From: Punica granatum
Taxonomy: Eukaryota > Streptophyta > Magnoliopsida > Myrtales > Lythraceae
Direction of reading: 5' to 3'
Length of the DNA: 64,000 bases
Assembly (NCBI RefSeq): GCF_007655135.1
Contig: NC_045129.1
Span: forward strand, 558,001 to 622,000
Shown here: one piece after another, positions 11,500-23,300 of the stretch
Position numbering within the stretch: the first letter of the stretch is position 1
How the letters are laid out: the number at the start of each line of letters is the position of its first letter
Notes under the pieces: model-generated
What the model saw: the letters and a program-made list of their open reading frames with translations, nothing else
What the model was told of the DNA's origin: nothing
The model's database searches: none
Program-made: the position numbers and the translations under genes

Positions 11500-14220
11500 T
11501 TTTTTTTTACCCCAAAAAATTTAAATATGAATATCTGCCAAAAAAATATTTAAATATGAATCAACGTGAGTTCATTTAGATAGTTCAATACCTCTTCTAA
11601 TTAAGTAAGGTTTCTGTTCAAGTCTTGTGAAAGAGAGATTAATTTCATACAAGTAGGTTGATTTTATTTGAACTAATCGAGTCTCATTCAATTTCGAAAT
11701 ATTAGATAGTGCATCAGACGAGACGTGAACATAAGAGCACTCGTCATTTACTATCCAAGGATTTTATTTATAAAAAAAAAAAAAGGTGTGAGTGGGAAAA
11801 GAAGCCGTGAAGTTTGGTCCTTTTCCGACCATTGCGAGTCAAAGGAGCGAGCCGTCCGGCGACCGTAGCGCGGTCGTTTTCACAGCTCATGCATTTCAAT
11901 TTACAAGGTTTAATATTTATATATATTTAATATGTGTTTATTAATTTTGTGGCGTAGATACGTGTGTATGCTGCATTGAATCTAGTAATAGTTAATCTAA
12001 TTTGATTTGATATATAGTCTAATAATTCAGCTTGCTTTTACTTCACGCATTTCCTCACCCTTTCCCATGAAATTTGTTTTTTGACACACACACGTAGAAT
12101 TAAGAAATATATATATTTAAAAAATGGGGAATATATATATATATATATGATGATATGATATGATATCCAAAGCCGAGCCTTGACGCCCCTTCACCACGGA
12201 TAGTGACATCAAGCCCACCAAATTGGGCTCTTCCCACTTTTGCACCCACAAGCAAACATCCCCAACAGTTGCATATTATGGGCAAGTTGATCAGATAATT
12301 ATTAATTATCAATTATATCGTCGCCATCACCATCATCATCTAAATCTAATTTCAATCTTAAATAATGCTCTTCTGAAGGGAAAAAAAAATGGATTTGTGA
12401 GTGGAATAAATGTTCATTAGCATGGTCTGCCATGTTTAACATTATATTTGAAACCCTAAAAAAAATTAAAAATGGCTAATTTTGATATTTATTATGTATA
12501 TTTCGATCGGATTACAATATATAGTGCAATTTTCAGCAGAGCCAGAGACAATAGTTAGTAGGGGGGCAGAGGGGGCTCAGCTCTGCCTCAGACGTCCCAA
12601 ATGGTCTTCTTCCTCTTTCCTTGTGGACCGACGAACAGAATGGGACAGGAGAGAGAAGAAGAAACGGTTCAGACTCAGTGAAAACAGACAGTCCAATAAA
12701 TGCCATTCCCCCCCCCCCCCCCCGGCCCATCTTTCTTTTCATCATTTTTATATTTCCTCCTCTATTTCCGTCTAACACCTTACATTACTTTTCTATAACC
12801 ACCGTTCCATTAACTCCTCCGTTAACTTTGCTGAGTTGGCTCCTATGAGTTCTCCATGAATGACACATTAGATAGCTCGATTTGCTTCACTTTAATCAGA
12901 TCGAGCAATTGGTAGTGTTAGAGTGAAACTGACTCAAATATAATCTTTGTTTTTAGATGGACAAGGTATAATCCCGAAAAAACTAACAGTTTAACTCGTG
13001 ACATCTCATCTCAGCAAAGAATTTATGTTAAATCTATAATATAAGAAAAGGTTATAAAAAATAATAAAAGTCAGAAAAGAAAAAAAAAGATGAACAAAGA
13101 AAAAAAATATATTATGAACAACAACTCTTCCTCTCCGTTACTAAGTTTAAACAAATCAATTTCCCAAATCCAAGAAAAGTCTAATTAAAATCAACTTACA
13201 ACTTATCAAATTAATAAAAACCTAATTTAATCATGCAAATCCCCAATTTCGCTTCAACATTCTCCTTTCATACCCTAGTGCTGTTTTATTGAAGCACATT
13301 GACTTTTTTAAACATATCCATCCCATAGATGAATTAGTTTCAAGAAGATTTATCCAATTGTAAAATTCTAATCTACACCCTCTATTCAATCTTTATCATA
13401 TTCATCTTGTTCACTCTTTTGTCATATCTTCTCCCTTGTTATTTATCAATTTGGACCTTTTTCCAATATGAGTTTTGTAAATTTTCGAAAGCTCTATATT
13501 AGATCTCAGACAATAAACAACGGAGAGCAAGGCGAACGTAATAAAGTTGGATTCGTTCGTTACTTTGGCTTGGTTCTCGGAGGAAGAGAAAGAAGTAATA
13601 TTGTGTTATTTTCCATGTTCTTCTTCGTTTTTCAATTCTCTCTATTAATTGATGTGTCGTTTATATTGCATCCACAAGGATCTAACTCGAAATTTTTAAC
13701 GGAATAGTTAACGGAAGGATGAAAAGAGATAAACAATGAATTGTGTAGAACGAAAATAGAAAAAAAGATAAAAATGAAAAAGTAAGTAAAGATAAAAGGA
13801 CTAAATGTGTAATTTTTCCTATACATATCTACATATATAGGTCCAAAAGACCAATTATTTCTACGTTTGTGTGTACGTGGTGGTGGGTGCATGTCTGTGA
13901 GTGCGTCCACCAGTGTATGTGTGTGTGAAAGGGAAAACACGATACAACATCCGATTAATTGTAGGACCAGGTACGGTTCCATGCATAATTAATTGATTAA
14001 GAAGTTATACGTGAGCATGCAGTCCCACGAGGAAATTCATGAACAAAAACATAACATGGTCAAGTTCCAGCGAGGGATGGCCCATTGACCCAACTTTTGC
14101 AAGATATTTGACAATTTCATGCCACTTAATTATACATTAAAAAACTGGATTTATGTATCATGGCTATGTACGTAATTGGCTATATATCATTTCCTTGGAA
14201 GTTTTATTAGATATATATTG
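11500..14220. other. Intergenic DNA with repeats, no gene supported
   Basis: AT-rich spacer. Noted pieces: a SINE-like stretch at about 11580-11720 (gttcaagtcttgtgaaagag), an (AT)n run near 12131-12147, a run of 16 C at 12708-12723 inside a GC-richer patch (12533-12850), TG/GT-rich DNA at 13866-13925, and a gttaacgg motif near 13697-13715. None of the ORFs resembles a known protein. Confidence 0.5.
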
Positions 14221-14225
14221 GTTTG

Positions 14226-14680
14226 TGACGCAGCGTACACGTGAGTAACCTGTCGCAGACCCGTTGATTCGCGCACGAATACCGGAACTACGACCTTCAA
14301 TCCCTATTGATTCTTCGAATACCTAGGTAATTGGCATCTAACTCGGATCGAATCCAAGAATTGTGCAAAGAGCACAAAAACTCCAACTTTTATTGATAAT
14401 CCAAAAGACGACCCCTTTAGCTTTCGGGCTTACAAAACTTAAATAGGATTTTAAAAAATCTAAATCGCATAAAAAGAAATAAACTTTTCTAAAATTGCGA
14501 AAACACCCTAATTAACATAAAATTACCTATTTGAGGTCCTAAACAATGTAATTCACCTAAAATATCGAAATTTCACAGCCATAGACTGTGAGTTTTGTTC
14601 CGGAGGCCGTTCCAATGAGATAAGGTTGTCAGAACCTATTTTTCTTCAGATACTAATTTTCCAGCTCGTCTACCGCATCA
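14226..14680 (-). repeat. LTR (3' LTR in element orientation)
   Basis: Direct repeat partner of 15289-15744, starting tgacgcagcgtacac and ending ctaccgcatca. It includes the shared block ccctattgattcttcgaata. Confidence 0.93.
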
Positions 14681-15093
14681 TTTTCCCATGAATGGAGAGA
14701 ATTCGCCCTCGAATTGTCATCGTCTGAGCTATCACCTTGATCTTCACGAATAGAGAGATTAATATGCTTCTGCTACTTTCTCATTTGCCACTTGAATGTC
14801 TTCCTCTCTTTGCGAACTCTTTCTCTTAATTCTTTGTACATAAAATTCCGTACATCTATTAGCCAATAAACACTTTCATTGAATCTTTGCTTTCTTGATT
14901 GAGACACGTGCACTTCGATCAACTTTGGCAACTGAATAACCTCTGAAATCGACACCGTAAGCAGCCATGCATCTTTCTTTGCATTAGAAATTTCTTCATC
15001 TAAAATATCCTCAATCTGAGCACAATAATAAAAAAGTTTATCACCTCCAATATCCTTTAATATGGATTTGTTAACAACGAACGTTGGTTTTTC

Positions 15094-15255
15094 TTAATCA
15101 TCAAATACAAATTCTGTAACTTCTTCTTGATCTTCATCTGGATATATATCGAAAACTGGATTGGCTTCATCATATGATATGTCTTCGATCCTCCAATCCA
15201 GTTCGTCCTCCTCCACAACACGACGTTGATTAGCCGTTTTTCGGGGTGGCATCGT
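15094..15255 (-). pseudogene. Short gag-like ORF inside the TRIM element
   Basis: On the minus strand a short ORF starting MPPRKTANQRRV (ATG about 15250) runs 50-odd codons and is rich in Asp/Glu (EEDELDWRIEDISYDE), ending at 15094. A basic start followed by an acidic stretch recalls the first residues of some plant retroelement gag proteins. An upstream in-frame extension reaches into the LTR. It is too short to be a working gag. Confidence 0.4.
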
Positions 15256-15288
15256 TGATCCAAGAACGAACGCGGCTTTGATACCAAA

Positions 15289-15744
15289 TGACGCAACGTA
15301 CACGCTAGTAACCTGTCGCAAACCTGTTGATTCGCTTACGAATACCAGAACTACGACCTTCAATCCCTATTGATTCTTCGAATACCTAGGTAATTGGCAT
15401 CCAACTCGGATCGAATCCAAGAATTGGGCAAAGAGCACGAAAGCTTCAACTTTTATTGATAATCCAAAAGACAACTCCTTTAGCCCTAGGGCTTACAAAA
15501 CCTAAATAGGGTTCAAAAAAACCTAAATCGCACGAAAAGAAATAAACTTTCCTAAAATTGCAAAAACACCCTAATTAATATAAAATTGCCTGTTTGAGAC
15601 CCTAAACGATGAAATTCGCCTAAAATATCGAAATTTCAATTCTATAGGCTTTGAGTTTTGCTCCAGAGGCCGTTTTCAATGAGATAAGGTCGTCAGAACG
15701 TATTTTTCTTTAGGTACCAATTTTCCAGCTCGTCTGCCGCATCA
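15289..15744 (-). repeat. LTR (5' LTR in element orientation)
   Basis: Direct repeat partner of 14226-14680, starting tgacgcaacgtacac and ending ctgccgcatca. The primer-binding site adjoins its inner edge at about 15270-15288. Confidence 0.93.
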
Positions 15745-15749
15745 GTTTG

Positions 15750-16731
15750 CAACTTCTTTTTTCCTTTGAGAAAAATTCCATTCATATTAATTGTATAACT
15801 ATTCTTTTTCGAGGTGCATCCTAGTGTTAGAAAACCTAATGGATTATTCCGTTTAATCTAGTTTGAGCTAAATCGATCTACTAAACAGTAAAACCTTTCC
15901 AATTGTGATTGTAATTTTTTCCATTCACAATAGCACGCCCTTACCCGATAACCAAGAAGTTTCATGTTCGATACTCAATGAGACTACCTGTGTCATTTTA
16001 TTAGCTATTTAAGACTTTTATTTTATAGTATAACTATTTTCATCTTGCAGCTATTGCATCGATAACTTAACTAAGATTGTGTTAAATACAACTTAATTAA
16101 ACAAGTGCTCAAAAATTAGTTACAAGTTAGTTACGTGATAAAATGAATAGGAGAAAAAGAGAAAGATGAAATATAATTGTCTCATCTATTTAATCATTGT
16201 GTCAAAAATTACTTAATGAGCGAGGTAGTGTTTGATAAATAGTGCTTAAAAATTAAGCCCTTAATTAATTAATGAAAGAAATATATATGAAGAAGGAATG
16301 AATGAATGAATAAGGATGAGAGAAATTTTGTGAGGAATAAAAAGTACTAATAAGTGAAAAATGACTTATTTTATTAAAGTAAATTTTTTTTACTTATTTC
16401 ATTAAGTGATTTTTTTGATTTAATGATTGAGCAGTGTAGACCTTATCTCTCATCTTTTTCTCTTTCTTACGTTAATTTTTTTATAACTAACTTTTAATCA
16501 CTTATTTAATTAAATTAAAATAAACATGCCCAAAGTAAAAAAAATTAACTTAATAAAATAAGTTATTTTTTACTTATTAATGTTCCCTTTCCCTCAGGAA
16601 ATATTTTATAAATTTTTTGCCTTATATATATATATATATATTAAATATATACAATCTCCATTATACGTATTAGATTCATACACACAAAACACTAAGTTCG
16701 GCTTAACATTAGTCAATAAGTTCGAGGGACT

Positions 16732-16767
<36 letters not shown>

Positions 16768-17435
16768 TACATATGTGTGTTCTAACGAAATTAAGATTTC
16801 GTAAGTAATAAGATCAGGTAATTTAGATCGATTAAAGAAAAGTGAAATGGCATCACGAGACAAATAACATGAACCCTCCCGACATTTGTGCTCTCTTACG
16901 GGCTTTTCCCTATAAATAATTATATGTATATGTATAATATATGTTCTGTCTCCAAATACCACTTCATGTATATCATATCCCAGTCCCACACGAGCGGTCA
17001 TCACACACAAACCTCCTCCCAAGAGATAAAGAATATTAGAACAAATTAAATTCACTTCTTGTTGCTACATTTAATCCCGACCACAGACCGACCTCTTCTA
17101 ATTTTCTCCTCTCTCCCTGTAATATATATTATTTTTACTCAATTTTATTTTATTGAAATCAAGAGATATTCTCAATCAATAAATAAAAAATCTGATCTCT
17201 ATTTGATGTTGACTTAACTTGATCGCATGATATATTCAATGAATTTTTAAATTCATATATTATAAAGAAGTTTATCCACGTGATGCGCGGATTGCCACTT
17301 TGCTAAACCTCGAGATTATAGTATCATTCTATGTACTCTCTTGTTATATATATTATATTATATATATATATACATACACATATATTAATGCCGGCATAAC
17401 TTCATGTAGAAACTCTTCTATGTCCATTTTCCTCT
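15750..17435. other. Spacer upstream of IAA33, with SINE-like and AT-rich pieces
   Basis: A SINE-like fragment lies at about 15930-16026 (gataaccaagaagtttcatg, then gagactacctgtgtcatttt), possibly flanked by gtataactatt copies near 15792 and 16027. (AT)n runs lie at 16624-16640, 16737-16761 and 17345-17372; the last could act as a TATA region for the next gene. No coding region was recognised. Confidence 0.5.
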
Positions 17436-17497
17436 CTCTGTCTCTATCTCTCTCTGACCAAACCCTTTTCAGTTCTCTTTACCTACACAGAATCAGC

Positions 17498-17538
<41 letters not shown>

Positions 17539-17542
17539 CCCT
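17436..17542 (+). promoter_or_regulatory. (CT)n leader of IAA33
   Basis: Long CT microsatellite (best run about 17499-17529) 70-110 bp before the IAA33 ATG. (GA/CT)n tracts in plant leaders are targets of BPC/GAGA-binding factors and are common near transcription starts. The tract may vary in length between alleles. Confidence 0.5.
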
Positions 17543-17611
17543 TCTCGGGCTAAGACACGATTAGTTCATACAAAAGAAGGAAGCAAAGGAAGGGAAAAAG
17601 GGGAATTGGTC

Positions 17612-18694
17612 ATGAACAGCTTTGATTCCCAGAGACAAGACTCCTTGAAAAGAATGAGACCATGGCACGGCCAAGCCCATCATCATCATCATCAACAACA
17701 AATCTCATCTGCAACCTTCCTCTCCAAGATCATGATTGGCTCCTCTCCTCCTCCTCCTCCTCCTCCCCCACCTAATCCTTTGGGGCCTTCCCCCCGTAAC
17801 CCCAGCTTCAAGCTCCAACCAGCTGGTGGTGGTTTTACAGGCAGCCTGCAGCTTGATGAGGATAAGGACCTCGTCTCTGCGGTGGTGCCGCCAGCAGTCA
17901 CGGTGGTCCTCGAGGGTCGCTCGATCTGCCACCGCATCAACCTCCACAAACACGAGAGCTACCAGAGCCTTGCGAGGGCCCTCAGGCAGATGTTCGTGGA
18001 TGAAGAAGCCGATCTCAGTCTGGATGCTGGGATGGCAGCGGACGACAAGGGGAAGGATCTCGACTTATCCAACGCAATACCGGGCTACCTTGTAGCCTAT
18101 GAAGACATGGAGAATGATCTTCTTCTTGCTGGTGACCTTAATTGGAAGTAAGTTCATTCATTAATTAGCTAGCTAATTAATTAATTTCTCTATTATATAT
18201 ATATATACACATATAACCAGCTAGGATTTATATATGTGTCTACGATCTCCCTTATATATTAGCGAGCCAGAGCCTAGAGCGTGGTCCTTTCTCTGGCAAG
18301 CTCGTGAACTTTTAATTTCTACGTACGGCAATCAAAGTATACCTTTAACAAGAATTTTTAATTAAACATAATTTCGAATGTTTAATTTACTTTTTCGAAG
18401 GTATATATATACATACGTGTGGTTCACCACATTAATGAAAGTGTTTTCCGCATAAATAACTCCTCATCGTTTTTGCAAATGAAAAACCCTAACTCTTTTC
18501 CTATGATATTCCCGTCCAAAAGTAATAGAAGCTCGGATATGTTACAAACATCTGACTATTCCAAACATGTACACATATATAATGGAACACTCTCTCTCAG
18601 GGACTTCGTACGAGTGGCTAAAAGAATTCGGATACTACCAGCAAAATTGAACTCAAGGAAGGGTCGCAGCGGAGCTCAGGCCATATCTAATTGA
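17612..18694 (+). CDS. IAA33: Auxin-responsive protein IAA33 (non-canonical Aux/IAA)
   Basis: Two exons, 17612-18147 and 18601-18694, joined across a GT-AG intron that splits a Lys codon; 630 nt, 209 aa. The ATG at 17612 begins MNSFDSQRQDSLKRMRPW. The C-terminal half is the PB1 (domain III/IV) interaction module: VTVVLEGRSICHRINL, YQSLARALRQMFV, DLSNAIPGYLVAYEDMENDL, then WKDFVRVAKRIRIL in exon 2. Canonical Aux/IAAs carry an LxLxL repressor motif (domain I) and a GWPPV degron (domain II). Neither is visible here, which fits IAA33, a nuclear auxin-response regulator that is not degraded by the TIR1 route. The N-terminal part is His-rich (about 25-30), then has a run of Pro (about 49-58), and makes the protein somewhat longer than the Arabidopsis one as I remember it. 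GPP and TML follow on the same side, as in Arabidopsis. Confidence 0.93.
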
Positions 18695-19633
18695 GTTATT
18701 AGGAGCAGATATTGAACGGGAGAACCAAATATTGATTTGTCAAGAAATTGGGGGTAATTATATTATTATATTTAACTCATAGTTATTGCCTTAGTGGAGA
18801 TGCTAGCTCTTTTTTTCTCCGTACGACTGTCATCAATTACATTTGTAAACCTTTCGTTCTATAGTCATGGGGTCGTATCTAATTAAATGAACAAAATAAT
18901 TCCTTTTATTTTCGGGTGAACTAATACTTCCTTTTATTAATTATTAATTATTAATTATTAATGAATGAGCAAATATTTAGATGATGAAGGGAATTGTTTA
19001 TTTTTCACGAGAAAATTTAAATGATCATACTTCATATTAATGTGGCGAGAAAGAATCAATAAAAAATATTCAATGAAAAATAATTATGACAATTATCCGA
19101 GTGATTACCACAAATTTCTCTATCTAATGCAATTTAATTAATGCTTCCTCATCCCACGTAGCGAAGTAGGATTATTCAATAACTTATCATTTTTCACATT
19201 AATTTTCTACTATTTTAATTGCTTTACTAAATATGCTTTTTCTAATAATGGAGTACACCACTTGTCCAGAAAATATATATGGCAGAGCATGTAAACAGAA
19301 AGGAATTTTTCACTAAATTGAATTTAACAAAAAAAAAATAACGATTTCACTAATAACCCTTATTTATTCCTAAGGGCTTGGTTGCTTAGTAGACGAGATT
19401 TAAAAGTCCTCGCTCCAAATTTATAGTAATACATTTTTATATAATGATCGAGATCACTTAATTAGTCAGGATCCACTAGACTTCCAGATATCAAAGTGCA
19501 CATTAAAAAACAAAATCACTTAATTAGTAGATTATTCACTGATGTTTTTTGGCCAAATTGTCCATTTATTTGATGTGAAATCTTCTAGCTTTTAATGTCT
19601 AAATATATAACAAGTACAAATTTTCCTTTTAAC

Positions 19634-19816
19634 AAAGATGCGGTGTTTTGAGAAGGAGGGTATAGTGTAGTGGCTAACACCATCGTCTGGTAACCTAGAG
19701 GTTCAAGGTTCAATTCTCATCAGTGGGACTATCTGTGTCCCTTTATTTAGATTTCATTTCCATTAATTGTACTAGGTTATGAGCCTCCTATTATAATCGA
19801 AAAGATGCGGTGTTTT
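19634..19816 (+). mobile_element. tRNA-derived SINE with perfect 16-bp target duplication
   Basis: Body 19650-19800: A-box-like ggtatagtgtagtggctaac, B-box-like ggttcaaggttcaattc, then cagtgggactatctgtgtcc and a 3' end gcctcctattataatcga. The sequence aaagatgcggtgtttt flanks it at 19634-19649 and 19801-19816 with no mismatch. It is the most complete copy of the family in this window, and the perfect duplication suggests a fairly young insertion. Confidence 0.93.
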
Positions 19817-20270
19817 TTATGTATTGTACTTTTTCTTTTGGATCTATTAATACTTATACAAATACCAAATCATATGTAATTCTCAAGCGGTACTGAATTT
19901 GTAAATTTCTGATGTCTAATTGTCTTCTACTTATCCATATATAGTTAGATTTCTCCATGCTAAGATACATTGTACACATACGTATGCAAGCGTTTGAACT
20001 ATAAACTATAATAAATAGAGCCTTCATAAGTAACCGAAAAATAAATAGAGCCTTCATGAGGTAAATATAATGCTTAATAATTTGTTAGGAGGAACTGCAC
20101 TTACATATTTTATAGCTTTAAATTATAGGGCACAGACATTTTCCTCGGATCTCGTACATAATAGTCTCCGATTTCACATTAAACTATCATAAAACTAATT
20201 AATAAATTTACCCATAAAAAATATATATAATATATAGTTAATTGTTTATAAATGATATTGGCTGTTCAAT

Positions 20271-20340
20271 TTACATGATTTGATACAAGTATATAGATCG
20301 ACGGATTACATGATTTGATATACGTATATAGATCGACGGA
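20271..20340 (+). repeat. Two-copy tandem repeat, 35-bp unit
   Basis: ttacatgatttgata starts at 20271 and 20306, and both units end gtatatagatcgacgga. Only about two bases differ. Confidence 0.85.
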
Positions 20341-23300
20341 CCTCTATATTGTCTAATTATCACAGTCCAAGTACATCAGATATTCATAGTTTTATAGATC
20401 ATGAGACGTAAACTTTAGAGAGGAAATGCATGCGTCCTACTTGAATTTTATGACTTAGCATGACACGTCATTTCAAGTACACTAACATAGCGATTTATTA
20501 CAAGTAATGAATAACTATATCATGTGGACAGGGCCGGGGGAACTCTCTGATATGTGGGTTGAGGGTGATGGGTGGTATGGACCAAGGTTTTAATTAGGGA
20601 GGTACGTTTAGTTAAGGGGGTATGGACCCTCTTCCTTTAATTTTTATTTATATAATTGTTGGGTGTGGTTTGTTCGTTTAGGGCATATGTGCATGTGTTG
20701 TGTTGTACTATGTATTGTCAATTATAATGTGGCTTCAAAAATAAAAAAATACAAAAAAAAGAATGTAATACTTATTCTTTCTTTTGGGCTATATATGGGT
20801 ATTCAAACTTTTAATCTCTCCACCGATAATTCATGTAATTAATATATTAATTCATGAAAAAAAATTCCCAATATGTGGGCTTGCATGAGTGTTGTATACT
20901 TTGCATTCTTTCATCAATTGAATGAAGAACCAACACTTATCCAGAAAGAAAAATTGTGAAAAAAATATATGCTAACGGTACAAATGCTAATCCGAGTTCA
21001 TTTTTCAGGTGAAAAATCCAAATGATGAACTTTGGGAGACCATGTAGTTGATATTCAACGGTTAATAAAATAAATTCATGAAAATATAAGAATAAGATAG
21101 AATTTAATAGCTTCTTGAAAAATCGGACCACTAATAAGACATGTAAGTATCAACTCGATCGCTCATAATCAAAGAGCATCCAAAAATATTCTTGGTTAAC
21201 CTTATATATAGAGCATATATTTTTCAGAATAAATCAGCTTAGTATGCAAAGAGTTCGTATCTATATATGTATGATTTACGGTGGAATTCTCATATGTTTG
21301 TGGTTATACGTACGTTCTACATAATTCGTGGAATTGATGTTGATAAGCAACTACTTTACTGTGTAACTATCACTAAACCTCCATTCCGATTGACATGATG
21401 TATGCAAATTGACATATGCAAATATGATGCTTCCCTCATACAAATTGATCATAATAATGAAAATGTGTATTCTATATATATATGCCACCAGTAATATTAA
21501 TTGGTGGTCCAAATTGTCATCATGTCATAATGTCATGGTTGGCCGGTAGTGTACTGTATAATGCCCCCTAATCAATCACCAATTCGAGTTTGCGGATGCA
21601 GTTCGATGGCAAATAACCACCAAAATTTACATCCAATCAATTTGAAAAATCTCACACGAACTGAAAATTTTATTATAATAATAATATCGGATTAGATTTT
21701 TCTTATTTATAGACCCTCGGTCAAACACATACATCTATTAGTAGATAGATATGTCTAATGATTTGTAACTTATTTGTCCTCCAACTCTTGGCGTAAAGAG
21801 ATATCTGTTAATTACCCTAAAATACCATTACAAATTCACTGAATTAATGAGTTATAATCAACTGTAGTGAAAATTCAAGATAAGAATCAACATAATACTT
21901 AAATATTACAAGTTACAAAATAATTTTTTAGATAAAAGAAATTCAACATAGAGTAGCAAAAGCAGATGCAGATAGCCAATACCGTACTGTGGACAAAATT
22001 TGTTAAACTATTAACAGAATTTTACGTTAATTTCTCTTTTATTATTTTGACATGAGAATAATCTTAATTAAAGGTTAATTTTAATAAGAGCACAGTCTAT
22101 GATTCAAAACTTTTTTTTTTTTAATGAATAACGGAGGTTGAGGTCATCTAATAATATATCATTTTCATCTAATAAAATATCTAATAATATATCACATATT
22201 AGGATGCTGATATTTTATATAGATAGTAAGTGATAGATCACGATATGTATATCACTTGACTTGATCGCACATCATAATCAACATCTTGATCATTAATTCG
22301 ATGCATTTTCATTGTATTCTGCAGTGGCACCTCACGGCACGTTAGCATTTATGTATTTATCATCATGTGTGTAATAAAACTCTGGGCTGCATGCACTGTT
22401 TAAGCAATTAATTTATTAAAAATTTTATCAAAAAATAAAGTAATTTTTATGCTACTTAATACGTCTCAATTAATTAAAAGAACCTCCTGTGTTTTTTCTG
22501 TCGTATATATTACATTTATGTATAAAATATCTACTATATCGATCACAATCCAATTTAATTAGTTCTATTAAAAATTGAAACGATTATAAAATGTGCATGC
22601 ATATAGCTCGTTTGTACATCGGGGTTGTTTTTTATCACCGAAGTGAGAAATAAATAAAAAATAAAAAGATTCAGAAAGAGACGATAATTAATTGAAATTG
22701 GTTGTAAATATATATGGTGTAAAGACTAATTAATAATTCGTGGGTTTGACAAAATTTGTTCCTCTGCGAAACGACGCACAGCGCAGACAAGCTACTCTAC
22801 CGAACCCCTTTTATCATAGTTCCCACTGAGTAATGTCCTTAATTATGTCCCTCCAATCCATCCATCCATCCATCCATCCATCAGAATCCATATAATTCAA
22901 TAAACGCCACCGCCACCGGTTTCTCCCTTGTAAGGATGGATTTCCTCATATTCATCATGTTAATCGAAGACTATATATACATATACATATATATATATAT
23001 ATATACATATAGACACCTATCTTTAATTAGTTGTCACCCATTATCCATATGATACACGGTTCCTAGCTCCATTATATATTGGCCATCATGAATGAACGTC
23101 TCACATAATTAATAAGATGCCTTCGTTAGCTAGCGCACTCAATATTCTCGGAACCATAGAGAAGATGATCACTTGACTGCATCCACCATGCATCCATCGT
23201 TTATGCTAACCTTCAATATTATATAAATACACAGTTCATACATACTTCAGCCTTCAAGTAATTATGACCTCTTTTTAACCATATATACACATATCAAGTA

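Larger units (their letters stand above)
14221..15749 (-). mobile_element. TRIM-like LTR retrotransposon, complete, with 5-bp target duplication
   Basis: Two direct repeats of about 455 bp (14226-14680 and 15289-15744) flank a 608-bp interior. Both LTRs start TG and end CA. GTTTG occurs immediately outside each end (14221-14225 and 15745-15749), a 5-bp target duplication. On the minus strand the first LTR is followed at once by tttggtatcaaagccgcg, close to the initiator-Met-tRNA primer site TGGTATCAGAGC, so the element reads on the minus strand. A short purine tract (tgggaaaa) precedes the other LTR. The 1.5-kb size and lack of pol fit a terminal-repeat retrotransposon in miniature. The LTRs differ at many positions (roughly one in ten by eye), so the insertion is not recent. 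Confidence 0.93.

Noticed and set aside
17300..17611. Upstream in-frame extension of the IAA33 ORF
   Set aside because: It translates (AT)n and (CT)n microsatellites into Tyr/Ile and Leu/Ser runs and is not conserved-looking; the ATG at 17612 starts the protein.
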